From assembly GCA_030447275.1 (NCBI GenBank), contig JAUJPF010000027.1, positions 1 through 51,221 of the forward strand: DNA of 51,221 bases. The letters run 5' to 3'. Shown in pieces: positions 1 through 7,188 of this stretch. This DNA is from Solirubrobacteraceae bacterium. Lineage in GTDB: Bacteria; Actinomycetota; Thermoleophilia; Solirubrobacterales; Solirubrobacteraceae. The position numbers and the translations under genes were made by a program. Below the pieces are notes generated by a model that worked only from the letters and a program-made list of their open reading frames with translations, had not been told where the DNA came from and made no database searches. Numbering within the stretch: position 1 is the first letter of the stretch; each line of letters starts with the position of its first letter.

Positions 1-661
1 GCGGCCACTCGCCCACGCGCCGCGCCCGCGCGCGCGCGCCGGCGAGCAGGCGGCCCCCGCTCCCGCGCGCGCCGCCGACCGCGCCGACGATCGCGGCGGC
101 CGGCACGCCGCCCGCCGCCAGGAGGGCCGCCAACGCCCGCGCGTGGCCCCCCGCGAGCAGGTCGTTGAGCCGGCGCCCCTCGCGGCGGAACTGCTCGTAG
201 AGGTCGTTGTAGCGGGGCGGCGCCACGCTGGTCACCGTGAACCGCGTGCGCTCGCGGATCTGCGGCGCCAGCGCGGCGACCCGCTTGTCGCTGAGCCGCT
301 TCGAGTCGGCGACGCCGAGCTCCTCGAGCTCGCCGGCGACGAGCGGGTCGACCTCGACCGCCGCGCTGACCAGCGGGCCGAAGTAGTCGCCCTTGCCGCT
401 CTCGTCGACGCCGACCCACGGGCGGTCGCGCGGGAGGTCGACGGGGAGCGCGGCCGGCGCCTCGGCGACCTCGGCCACGAGCTTCTCGAGGATCTCCCGC
501 CCCTCGCCCTTGCCCTGCACGCGCGCCGTGCCGGTCCGCCACACGGTGACGGTGGCGCCGTCGAGCTCGTAGCGCCACAGCTCCCCCGATCCCTTCGCCT
601 CCCGCTCGATCGCGCCGGCCTGCACGACCGCCGCGCGCAGGGCGTCGGGCGGGACCTTCAC
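1..661 (-). CDS. rnhC: Ribonuclease HIII (partial, C-terminus off the left edge)
   Basis: Endonuclease family that cuts the RNA strand of RNA:DNA hybrids. About 220 residues are visible. The N-terminal part matches the extra substrate-binding domain of RNase HIII. The catalytic signature VGVDESGKGDYFGPLVSA follows at about residues 107-124, then ADSKRLSDKR and a YNDLY...RRLNDLLA block, all typical of HIII rather than HII. The start is GTG at 661, overlapping the TGA stop of the upstream small gene as GTGA, which suggests translational coupling. Oddity: where the family has a third acidic residue (a VDxF-like motif) I read AIVGAVGG, and the last ~25 visible residues are Gly/Ala/Arg-rich. This is either real divergence or sequence error near the edge. 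A separate RNase HII gene lies at 17.7-18.4 kb. Confidence 0.85.
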   Translation of the reverse strand, partial: MKVPPDALRAAVVQAGAIEREAKGSGELWRYELDGATVTVWRTGTARVQGKGEGREILEKLVAEVAEAPAALPVDLPRDRPWVGVDESGKGDYFGPLVSAAVEVDPLVAGELEELGVADSKRLSDKRVAALAPQIRERTRFTVTSVAPPRYNDLYEQFRREGRRLNDLLAGGHARALAALLAAGGVPAAAIVGAVGGARGSGGRLLAGARARARRVGEWP

Positions 662-873
662 TCCGCGTCGAGCGGCGGGAACTCGCCGGGGACGCCGCGG
701 CGGCGCCGGTCGCGCAGCACGCGCTGGTCGGTCGGCGCCTCCGCGCCGCGGCCGCGCCGCTCGGCGCGCCGGCGGTCGATGATGACCTCGACGTTCGGGT
801 CGTCGGCGTAGTAGTCGGCGAGCTTCTCGTAGAGATCGGGAGCGAGCTCCTCGGGAACGACGCAGTAGATCAT
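658..873 (-). CDS. Small conserved hypothetical protein (71 aa)
   Basis: Seventy-one residues starting MIYCVVPEELAPDLYEKL. An N-terminal alpha/beta-looking half (YYADDPNVEVIIDRR) is followed by a highly basic Arg-rich stretch and an acidic end. No signal peptide, membrane segment or known catalytic motif is seen. It lies directly upstream of RNase HIII with a 4-base GTGA stop/start overlap, so the two are probably translated together. Function is not recognised. The Arg-rich half could contact nucleic acid, but that is inference. Confidence 0.65.
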   Translation of the reverse strand: MIYCVVPEELAPDLYEKLADYYADDPNVEVIIDRRRAERRGRGAEAPTDQRVLRDRRRRGVPGEFPPLDAE

Positions 874-906
874 CGGCCGGGAACGATAACCCCCGGCGCG
901 CGGACG

Positions 907-1626
907 CTACGCCAGGTGGAGCTCGCCCCGCTCGTCGGCGGTGGCGTTGGCGACGCGGTCGGCGTCGTCGAGCTCGCTCAGCTCGGCGCCCTGGGCGATG
1001 ACCCGGACCCCGGCCGCCTCGTCGGCGAGATCGACCTCGTAGCGGTACCACGAGAGCTCCCAGGCCACGGTGATGCCCACGACGCTGCCCTCGGTCGCCG
1101 ACGGGCGCACCGCGACGATCGGCTGCCCGAGCGAGCGGGCGACGCCGCCCACCGTGCGCGGGTGCTCGGACGCGTTGAACAGCTCGAGGGCCCGCGCCAT
1201 CTTGAGGTCGGCGTTCGTCGGGACGGCGTGGACGTTGCGCGGCTCGCGCGGCGGCTCGTAGACGGGCTCGGACGGGGGCGGCTCGTAGGCGACCGGCGGC
1301 GCGTCGGCCGGCGCGGGCGCGGCGTGCTCGTACAGCGCCTCTGCGCCGCCGGGCGGCAGGTCGCCGTGGCCGTTCTCGCGCCGGCGGCCGAAGCGCGACA
1401 GCAGCGAGCGCCCGCGACCCTCGCGCATGCGCTGTGCGCCCGAGGTCAGGTCGAGACCCTCGCGGATCCAGCCCTCGTGGGTCGCGCGGGCCGTGCACAG
1501 CTCGCAGACCATCCGCCGCGAGCCGCCCGCGAGGAAGACGTCGGCGTTCTCGCCGCGCAGCAGCGTCCGCCCGCACACGTCGCAGGCGACGGCCGCATGC
1601 GAGGTGGTGATCGACTTGCGGGTCAC
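907..1626 (-). CDS. Hypothetical protein with N-terminal zinc-ribbon-like motif (239 aa)
   Basis: Two CxxC pairs near the N-terminus (CDVCGRTL and, about 24 residues on, CELC) look like a treble-clef or zinc-ribbon metal site. A basic linker (FGRRREN) and a Pro/Glu/Ala-rich low-complexity stretch follow at about residues 90-130. The C-terminal half (about 135-239) looks globular and contains NADLKMARALELFN, a possible HTH-like segment (RTVGGVARSLGQP) and VAWELSWYRYEVDL. I do not recognise the family. It stands alone between the small RNase HIII operon and the EF-G-like gene, with a structured element just upstream in its transcription direction. Confidence 0.6.
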   Translation of the reverse strand: MTRKSITTSHAAVACDVCGRTLLRGENADVFLAGGSRRMVCELCTARATHEGWIREGLDLTSGAQRMREGRGRSLLSRFGRRRENGHGDLPPGGAEALYEHAAPAPADAPPVAYEPPPSEPVYEPPREPRNVHAVPTNADLKMARALELFNASEHPRTVGGVARSLGQPIVAVRPSATEGSVVGITVAWELSWYRYEVDLADEAAGVRVIAQGAELSELDDADRVANATADERGELHLA

Positions 1627-1695
1627 CCCTTCGAGGGTAGTGCGGGCGACGGGCGTCGCAGCGCCCGCACGGAGAGCGCCGAGACATGGTCCGGT

Positions 1696-1769
1696 GGTGA
1701 CCGGGGTGGGGGGCGGGGACCGCGGGAGGGCTAGAAGGGCGCGAAGCGGGCTTCTCGCCCTCCCGCACT
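1696..1769 (-). terminator. Structured 3'-end element, copy A (terminator-like)
   Basis: A 74-nt element starting at the last base of the EF-G-like stop codon. On the minus strand it has a long stem (arms 1751-1766 and 1722-1737; 15 of 16 pairs) around a small inner hairpin with a TTC loop, then a C-rich tail ending GTCACC. A second copy of exactly the same length lies after ffh at 21387-21460, with a compensatory pair change in the stem. There is no U-tract, so it is not a textbook intrinsic terminator. Its position at gene ends suggests 3'-end formation or mRNA stabilisation. Confidence 0.6.
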
Positions 1770-3805
1770 TACGCCGGCGCGCCCTCCTTGTCGCTCGCGG
1801 CGGAGATCACCTGCTGGGCGATGTGGTGCGGGATCTCCTCGTAGCGCAGGAACTCCATCGTGTAGTCGCCCTGCCCGCCGGTGATCGCGCGCAGGTCGGG
1901 CGCGTAGGTGAGCATCTCGCTCATCGGCACCTCGGCCTTGATCTCGGTCATCAGGCCGACCGGCTCCATCCCCTGCGGGCGCCCGCGGCGGGAGTTGAGG
2001 TCGCCGATGACGTCGCCCACCGCCGCCTCGGGCACCGACAGCGTCACGAGCATCATCGGCTCGAGCAGGACGGCGCCGGCCTGAGCCATCGCGTCTCTCA
2101 TGGCCAGCGACCCGGCCATGCGGAACGCGGCCTCGGACGAGTCGACCGGGTGGTACTGGCCGTCGAAGACGCGCACCACGACGTCCTTGATCGGATAGCC
2201 GGCGATCGGCCCCTCGGCCATCGCGTCGCGCACGCCCTTCTCGATCGCCGGGATGAACCCGTTGGGGATGACGCCGCCCTTGATCTTGTCGACGAACTGG
2301 AGCCCCGTGTTGTCCTCGCCCGGCTCGATCTCGATGTGGCAGTCGCCGAACTGGCCGCGCCCGCCCGTCTGCTTCTTGTGGCGCCCGTGGCCCTTCGCCG
2401 GGTTGCGGATCGTCTCCTGGTACGGGACGCGCGGCGGCCGCAGCTCGACCTCCGCGCCGAAGCGCTCCTTGAGCCGGCCGACGACGACCTCGACGTGCAT
2501 CTGCGAGAGCCCGGCGAGGATCATGTCGCCGGTCTGGGCGTCGCGGTGCACGTCGAGCGTCGGGTCCTCCTCCTGGAGGCGGCGCAGCGCGGTGTAGACC
2601 TTGTCCTCGTCGCCCTTCGCGGTCATCGAGAACGCCATGACCGGCGCGGGCATCTTGATCGCCGGCATCGTGATCGGCTCGTCGCGGTCGGCGAGCCAGT
2701 CGCCGGCGCGCGTCTCCTTGAGCTTGCCGATGGCGCCCATGTCGCCGGGGCCGACGTCGTCGCCGTCCAGGTGGCCGATGCGCTCCTTGCCGTGCACGCG
2801 GGTGTTGAGCACGTGGCAGTCCGAGCGCATGACGCCCTGGTACACGCGGAAGAGGTTGATCCGCCCCGCGAACGGGTCGGCCTTCGTCTTGAAGACGTAG
2901 GCGAACATCGGCCTGTCAGGGTCGGGCTCGAGCGTGACCTCGGGCAGCTCCATCGCGCCGTGCTTGACCGGCGACGGGAGGTCCTCGACGATCGCGTCGA
3001 GCAGCCGGTTCGTGCCGAGGTTGCGCGTGGCGACGCCGCACGTCACCGGGAAGATGTCGCCGTGGTTGGTGCCGTCCTTGAGCGCGCCGACGATCTCGTC
3101 ATGGGAGATCTCGTCGCCCTCGAGGTAGCGCTCCATCAGCGCCTCGGAGACCTCGGCGACCTCGTCCATCAGCTTCTCGCGGTACTCCTCGGCCTGCTGG
3201 CGCAGCTCGTCGGGGATCGGGATCTCCGTGGCGTTGTCGCGCGCCGCGCCGTCGAAGGCGTAGGCCTTCATGTCGACGAGGTCGATCAGGCCCGTGACGT
3301 CCTGCTCTGAGCCGATCGGGATCTCGGTGGCGACGACGTGGCGGCCGAACGCGGCCTTCAGCGCGTCGAGCGTGCGGAAGAAGTCGGCCCGCTCGCGGTC
3401 GAGCATGTTCACGTAGACGAGGCGGGCGATGTCGAGCTCGGCGGCGCGCTCCCACAGGCGCTGCGTTCCCACCTCGACGCCCATCACCGCGTTGACGACG
3501 AAGATCGCCGACTCGCAGACGCGCAGCGCGCCGAGCGCGTCCGCGACGAAGCTCGGCTCGCCGGGCGTGTCGAGGAGGTTGATCTTGCGCTCCTGCCACT
3601 CGAACGAGCTCAGCGACGCGGAGATCGACATCTGCCGGGCCTGCTCGTCGGCCTCTGAGTCGGACGTCGTGCTGCCGTCCTGGATGGTGCCGAGCCGGGT
3701 GATGGCTCCGGCCTGAAAGAGCAGGGCCTCGTTGAGCGAGGTCTTGCCGCTGCCCCGGTGACCGACCAGGGCGACGTTGCGGATGCGATCGGGCGCGTGG
3801 GACAC
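1769..3805 (-). CDS. Elongation factor G-like translational GTPase (EF-G paralogue)
   Basis: 678 residues with the domain order of EF-G: G domain (about 1-260), domain II, domain III, domain IV (RQFGD-type core at GGRGQFGDCHIEIEP) and domain V. Seen motifs: P-loop GHRGSGKT (residues 15-22) and DTPG (79-82). The G4 motif, normally NKxD, reads NMLD (133-136), so the guanine-specificity Lys is Met. Sequence and length fit the EF-G-like group found beside true EF-G in many actinobacteria rather than the main fusA, which normally sits in the str operon. The start is GTG at 3805, with a strong purine-rich ribosome binding site (GGAGAGGAGGAAG) just upstream. Role is unproven: possibly ribosome recycling or rescue under stress. 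Confidence 0.85.
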   Translation of the reverse strand: MSHAPDRIRNVALVGHRGSGKTSLNEALLFQAGAITRLGTIQDGSTTSDSEADEQARQMSISASLSSFEWQERKINLLDTPGEPSFVADALGALRVCESAIFVVNAVMGVEVGTQRLWERAAELDIARLVYVNMLDRERADFFRTLDALKAAFGRHVVATEIPIGSEQDVTGLIDLVDMKAYAFDGAARDNATEIPIPDELRQQAEEYREKLMDEVAEVSEALMERYLEGDEISHDEIVGALKDGTNHGDIFPVTCGVATRNLGTNRLLDAIVEDLPSPVKHGAMELPEVTLEPDPDRPMFAYVFKTKADPFAGRINLFRVYQGVMRSDCHVLNTRVHGKERIGHLDGDDVGPGDMGAIGKLKETRAGDWLADRDEPITMPAIKMPAPVMAFSMTAKGDEDKVYTALRRLQEEDPTLDVHRDAQTGDMILAGLSQMHVEVVVGRLKERFGAEVELRPPRVPYQETIRNPAKGHGRHKKQTGGRGQFGDCHIEIEPGEDNTGLQFVDKIKGGVIPNGFIPAIEKGVRDAMAEGPIAGYPIKDVVVRVFDGQYHPVDSSEAAFRMAGSLAMRDAMAQAGAVLLEPMMLVTLSVPEAAVGDVIGDLNSRRGRPQGMEPVGLMTEIKAEVPMSEMLTYAPDLRAITGGQGDYTMEFLRYEEIPHHIAQQVISAASDKEGAPA

Positions 3806-3837
3806 GATCTTCCTCCTCTCCTTCGGGAAGTCGCGAC

Positions 3838-4128
3838 GTTACTACGCGGGCGGCGGGCTCGGTGTCGGAGCTCATCCGGCCTGCGAGCTCGGTGCGCGAG
3901 CGCACGCCGAGCTTGCGGTAGATCGACGACAGATGGTGCTCGACGGTCTTCCGGCTGGGGAAGAGGACGCCCGCCACCTCGCGGTTGCTCGGCATGTCGG
4001 CCTGGAGTGCCACTCGAGCGCGCGCTCGGAGTGCGCGCGGAAGTCGTCCTCGCCGGCGAGCATGCCGTGGCAGCGCGCGGTGACGGCGTGGCGCCGCGTC
4101 CGTGCAGCGGCACGGCGGAAATGCACCT
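3838..4128 (-). pseudogene. Remnant of a LuxR-family (MalT/AAA-type) regulator
   Basis: Between the sigma factor and the EF-G-like gene, two pieces of one regulator can be read in different frames. The upstream piece (AVTARCHGMLAGEDDF...ERALEWH) is the typical TPR-like region of large LuxR/ATPase regulators. It breaks off near 4010 and jumps into a LuxR HTH (SNREVAGVLFPSRKTVEHH, then LSSIYRKLGVRSRTELAG). The roughly 80-100 residues that should lie between are missing, the frames disagree, there is no credible start, and no stop follows before the EF-G-like start. This looks like a genuine internal deletion and decay, not one indel error. Confidence 0.7.
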
Positions 4129-4151
4129 CCGCGGGGCATCCGGCCCCGCGG
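4129..4151 (-). terminator. Hairpin after the sigma-factor gene
   Basis: A perfect 9-bp GC-rich inverted repeat (arms 4129-4137 and 4143-4151, 5-nt loop) beginning 7 bases after the sigma-factor stop codon. There is no clear U-tract. It is a plausible terminator for the sigma transcript, as expected in a GC-rich genome. Confidence 0.5.
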
Positions 4152-4158
4152 CTTGACT

Positions 4159-4932
4159 CTAATCCCCCTGCAGCCGAGAGCGAAGGCGCAGGACCGCCTT
4201 CGTGTGCAGCTGGCTGACGCGCGACTCGGTGACGCCGAGGACCTCGCCGATCTCGCGCAGGGTCAGGTTCTCGTAGTAGTAGAGGGCGACGACGAGCTTC
4301 TCGCGCTCGGGGAGGCGGCTGATCGCATCGGCGACGCGGTCCTTCATGTCGGTCGCGTCCATGACCTGCGCCGGGTCGGGCGCGTCGGGGTCCTGGAGCG
4401 TGTCGAGCAGCGACACCTGGTCGCCGCTCGAGTCGGACACCGACCACAGCTCGTCGAGCGCCGCGACGGTCGAGTTCGAGATCTGGACGAGCGCCTCCTG
4501 GAACTCGTCGACGGTCATCTCCAGCTCCGCCGACATCTCCTCGTCGCTGGGCGCGCGCTGGAGCTTGTGCTCGAGCTTGGAGTTGGCGCGCTCGATCTCG
4601 CGGGCGCGGGCGCGGACGCTGCGCGGGACCCAGTCCAGCGAGCGCAGCTCGTCGATGATCGCGCCCTTGATGCGGGTGACGGCGTAGGTCTCGAACTTGA
4701 TCTCGCGCCCGAGGTCGAAGCGCTCGATCGCGTTGATCAATCCGATGAGGCCGTAGGAGATGAGGTCGGCCTCCTCGACATGGGCCGGGAGGCCGCTCGA
4801 CATGCGGCCGGCGACGTACTTGACCAGCGGTGAGTAGGCGACGACGAGCTGCTCGCGGGCGCGCGACGAGTTCGACCCCTTGTAGCGATGCCAGAGGTCC
4901 TTGAGCTCGATCGCTTTGACGTTCGTTTCCAA
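4159..4932 (-). CDS. whiG: RNA polymerase sigma factor, FliA/WhiG (sigma-28) family
   Basis: 257 residues, the usual family length. Region 2 is at about 25-100 (DLISYGLIGLINAIERFD, core binding and -10 recognition), region 3 at about 100-170 (IIDELRSLDWVPRSVR is the FliA/WhiG hallmark) and region 4 at about 205-255 (LTLREIGEVLGVTESRVSQ, HTH for the -35). It directs a regulon for motility or sporulation-like development in related actinobacteria; which one applies here cannot be told from the window. The start is TTG at 4932, with GAAGGAGCGG upstream as ribosome binding site. A hairpin follows the stop. Its position next to a Xer recombinase and upstream of dprA/comM resembles the whiG region of other actinobacteria (from memory). 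Confidence 0.9.
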   Translation of the reverse strand: METNVKAIELKDLWHRYKGSNSSRAREQLVVAYSPLVKYVAGRMSSGLPAHVEEADLISYGLIGLINAIERFDLGREIKFETYAVTRIKGAIIDELRSLDWVPRSVRARAREIERANSKLEHKLQRAPSDEEMSAELEMTVDEFQEALVQISNSTVAALDELWSVSDSSGDQVSLLDTLQDPDAPDPAQVMDATDMKDRVADAISRLPEREKLVVALYYYENLTLREIGEVLGVTESRVSQLHTKAVLRLRSRLQGD

Positions 4933-4954
4933 GAACCGCTCCTTCGGCCGCGGG

Positions 4955-5848
4955 CTACGCGCGCGGGTGGCTTCGCGCGTACGCCGATCGCAGTCGCGCG
5001 GACTCTACACGGGTGTAGACCTGGGTGGTGCTGATCGACGCGTGGCCCAGGAGCTCCTGGATCGCCCGCAGATCGGCCCCGCCCTCGAGCAGGTGCGTGG
5101 CGAAGGAGTGGCGCAGCGCGTGCGGATGGACCGCCCCCTGGGCGGCGGCGTGGCGCGTCCAGACCCGCAGGCGGCGCCGGATGTCGGACGTCGAGAGCCG
5201 GCGGCCCGACTTCGAGAGAAACAGCGCGGGCTCCGCCGTGCCCTCGCCGGAGGCCTCGAGCGCCCGCCGCCCGCGCTCGAGATACCGGGCGACGGCGCGC
5301 AGCGCGGGCTCCCCGACCGGGACGAAGCGCGTCTTCGATCCCTTGCCCTCCACGCGGATCTGCTCGGCGTCGAAGTCGACGGCGCCCGTGTCGAGGTTGA
5401 CGAGCTCCTCCGCGCGCAGCCCGCACGCGTAGGCGAGCTCGAACAGCGCGCGGTCGCGCACCTCGAGCGGCGTCGCCGCCGGGATGCGGTCGAGCAGCGC
5501 CGCCACCTCCGACGGCTTGAGCACGCGCGGCAGCTTGCCCGGCTTCTTCGGGCCGGGGATGAGGTCGGCGGGGTTGTGGGCGATGCGGCCGTGCTCGCGC
5601 AGGACGCGGAAGAACGCGCGCTGCGCGGCGAGCTTGCGCGCGACGGTCGCCGCCGCCGGGCGCGAGCGCCCGAGGTGCGCGGCGTAGCGGCGCAGGTCCC
5701 TCGGGCTCAGCGCCTCGGGCGCGAGCCCCTGCTCCGAGGCCCAGGCGGCGAGCTGGCCGAGGTCGACGGCGTACGCGCGCCGCGTCTTCGCGGCCGCGCT
5801 GCGCCGGCGCAGGTCGGAATCGAACAGCGCGAGCGCCTCGTCCCACAT
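4955..5848 (-). CDS. Tyrosine recombinase XerC/XerD family
   Basis: Site-specific recombinase expected to resolve chromosome dimers at dif. From the chosen ATG at 5848 it has 297 residues, the normal Xer length. An N-terminal SAM-like core-binding domain (about 1-95) is followed by the catalytic domain with Arg145 (CGLRAEE), the GKGSK beta-hairpin Lys, HALRH (His243/Arg246), His269 (LLGHAS) and nucleophile Tyr278 (QVYTRV). Longer starts at 5878 and 5905 are open but would overlap the divergent gene at 5862. The shorter start begins right at the conserved domain, and GAGGG precedes it, though very close. XerC and XerD cannot be told apart here. Confidence 0.88.
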   Translation of the reverse strand: MWDEALALFDSDLRRRSAAAKTRRAYAVDLGQLAAWASEQGLAPEALSPRDLRRYAAHLGRSRPAAATVARKLAAQRAFFRVLREHGRIAHNPADLIPGPKKPGKLPRVLKPSEVAALLDRIPAATPLEVRDRALFELAYACGLRAEELVNLDTGAVDFDAEQIRVEGKGSKTRFVPVGEPALRAVARYLERGRRALEASGEGTAEPALFLSKSGRRLSTSDIRRRLRVWTRHAAAQGAVHPHALRHSFATHLLEGGADLRAIQELLGHASISTTQVYTRVESARLRSAYARSHPRA

Positions 5849-5861
5849 ACCCTCGGGTGCG

Positions 5862-6149
5862 ATGGCGCTCTTCTTCATCGACACGTCGAGCGGCGTGGTG
5901 GCCACGAAGCGTCAGCTCGTCCAGGCCGGGATCACGGACGGGCTGGCCCCGGCCCCGCCGCGGCCGTGGCTGCGCATCCAGGGCACCGACGACGCCACGA
6001 CCATGTGGTACGCCGTGATGCGCAAGCAGGTTCGGGACGGCGTCTTCATCGGCGCCCTCGCTCTTCGACACACCGACCATCACGCCTCCCTCCTGAACCA
6101 GGGCTGGCAGGAGGTCGACGTCGACGAGCTGCGCTCCTACGCGATGTAG
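5862..6149 (+). CDS. Conserved hypothetical protein (95 aa)
   Basis: A plus-strand gene with strong GC3 bias (codons ending in C/G nearly throughout), so it is likely real rather than a shadow. It has 95 residues beginning MALFFIDTSSGVVATKRQLV, with a hydrophobic patch (DGVFIGALALRH) but no signal peptide. It is divergent from the Xer gene, with 13 bases between starts, and convergent with the L,D-transpeptidase gene, overlapping it by 13 bases. Function is not recognised. Confidence 0.55.
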   Translation: MALFFIDTSSGVVATKRQLVQAGITDGLAPAPPRPWLRIQGTDDATTMWYAVMRKQVRDGVFIGALALRHTDHHASLLNQGWQEVDVDELRSYAM

Positions 6150-7180
6150 ACCGGCGCCCCGACGGGGACCTGGTCGTACAGCTCGATCACGTCGGGGATG
6201 AGCATCCGGATGCAGCCGTGCGACGCGTTCGTGCCGATCGAGCCGGTCTGGTCGGTCCCGTGGATGCCGGCGCCGTCGTAGATCCCCAGCCAGCGCTCCT
6301 TGAGCGGGTTCTGCGGGGTGCCGCCGGGGACGACCGTGCCGGCGAGGTCGCCCGCCCAGTCGGCGTTGGGGACGTTCCACGCCGGGTCGACCGCCTTGTT
6401 CTGCACGTCGTAGAGACCCGCCGGCGTCTCGAGCCCCACCTGCCCGACGGCGATCGGGTACGTCTCGACGAGCTTCAGCCGCTTGAACAGCCGCAGCCGG
6501 TAGCCGCCGCGGTCGACGGTGACGACGATCGGGTGACTCTTCGCGAGCTCGGAGGTCGTGACCTCGGGCTGGACCTTGCGCAGCCGCACGCTCACCGTGC
6601 GCACCGCCGGGTCGGGCTGGCGCAGCGCGTCCTCGACGCGCGCCCTCAGGCTGCTCTCGTAGAGCCGGATGCCGTAGCGCGACTCCACCTTCTCGAGCGC
6701 TCCGGCCGAGAAGTCGACCTTGGCGTCGCGCGGCGCCCGCTCGGTCGCCCGCTCGACGCGGCGGTCGAGGCTGCGCACGGCCTGGCGGTCGACGGCGATC
6801 CGCGGCTCGATCTCGGCGTCGACCGCGCCGCCGGTCAGCCCGCGCCCCGTCCGCTCGAGCACGTTGCCGTCGCGGCTGCGCGCGAGCGCCTCGTCGACCA
6901 TCGCGTCGAGGTCGGCCCGCACCCGGGCGCGCTCGGCGCTCAGGCGGAAGCGCTTGCGCCGCGCGCGGACGACGACAGGCTCGCGCAGCGGGTCGAGCAG
7001 CTCGGCCTCGAGCTTCGCGCGCGCGTCCGCGGCCTCGATCCCGCCGACGTCGATCCCGCCGACGGTGACGCCGTCGGCGACGAGGCCGTCGCGGCTCGCG
7101 TCGTACGCGGCGACGCCGACCACCGCGGCGCCCATGAGGACGACGAGCACGGCGACGGCGATGAAGACCGGAGAGCGCAC
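6137..7180 (-). CDS. L,D-transpeptidase (YkuD domain) with peptidoglycan-binding-like N-terminal region
   Basis: 347 residues. An N-terminal membrane anchor or signal (IAVAVLVVLMGAAVVGVAAY, about 5-24) is followed by VTVGGIDVGG, the opening of the putative peptidoglycan-binding module that precedes YkuD in VanW/PG_binding_4 architectures (about 35-220). The YkuD catalytic domain is at about 225-347, with IHGT and the active site SHGCIRM (Cys nucleophile). It is predicted to act outside the membrane, forming 3-3 cross-links or attaching proteins to peptidoglycan. The stop overlaps the convergent hypothetical gene, and the next gene upstream ends 8 bases before its start codon. Confidence 0.9.
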   Translation of the reverse strand: MRSPVFIAVAVLVVLMGAAVVGVAAYDASRDGLVADGVTVGGIDVGGIEAADARAKLEAELLDPLREPVVVRARRKRFRLSAERARVRADLDAMVDEALARSRDGNVLERTGRGLTGGAVDAEIEPRIAVDRQAVRSLDRRVERATERAPRDAKVDFSAGALEKVESRYGIRLYESSLRARVEDALRQPDPAVRTVSVRLRKVQPEVTTSELAKSHPIVVTVDRGGYRLRLFKRLKLVETYPIAVGQVGLETPAGLYDVQNKAVDPAWNVPNADWAGDLAGTVVPGGTPQNPLKERWLGIYDGAGIHGTDQTGSIGTNASHGCIRMLIPDVIELYDQVPVGAPVYIA

Positions 7181-7188
7181 CGCCTCGA

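Noticed and set aside
143..811. Long plus-strand reading frame opposite RNase HIII and its small upstream gene
   Set aside because: It is Arg/Asp/Leu-rich with no domain, and the minus strand gives a clear RNase HIII signature in the same place.
1427..3310. 627-codon plus-strand reading frame opposite the EF-G-like gene
   Set aside because: Its composition (His/Asp/Arg/Leu-rich) is the antisense shadow of a high-GC gene; no start context or conserved motif.
3099..4139. Intact LuxR-family gene on the minus strand
   Set aside because: Only the HTH is conserved, the preceding domain is in another frame with a gap, and the frame continues without a stop into EF-G coding sequence.
4955..5848. 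Integrase of a mobile element
   Set aside because: Length and position fit a chromosomal XerC/XerD, and no att-like repeats, tRNA or phage genes are nearby.
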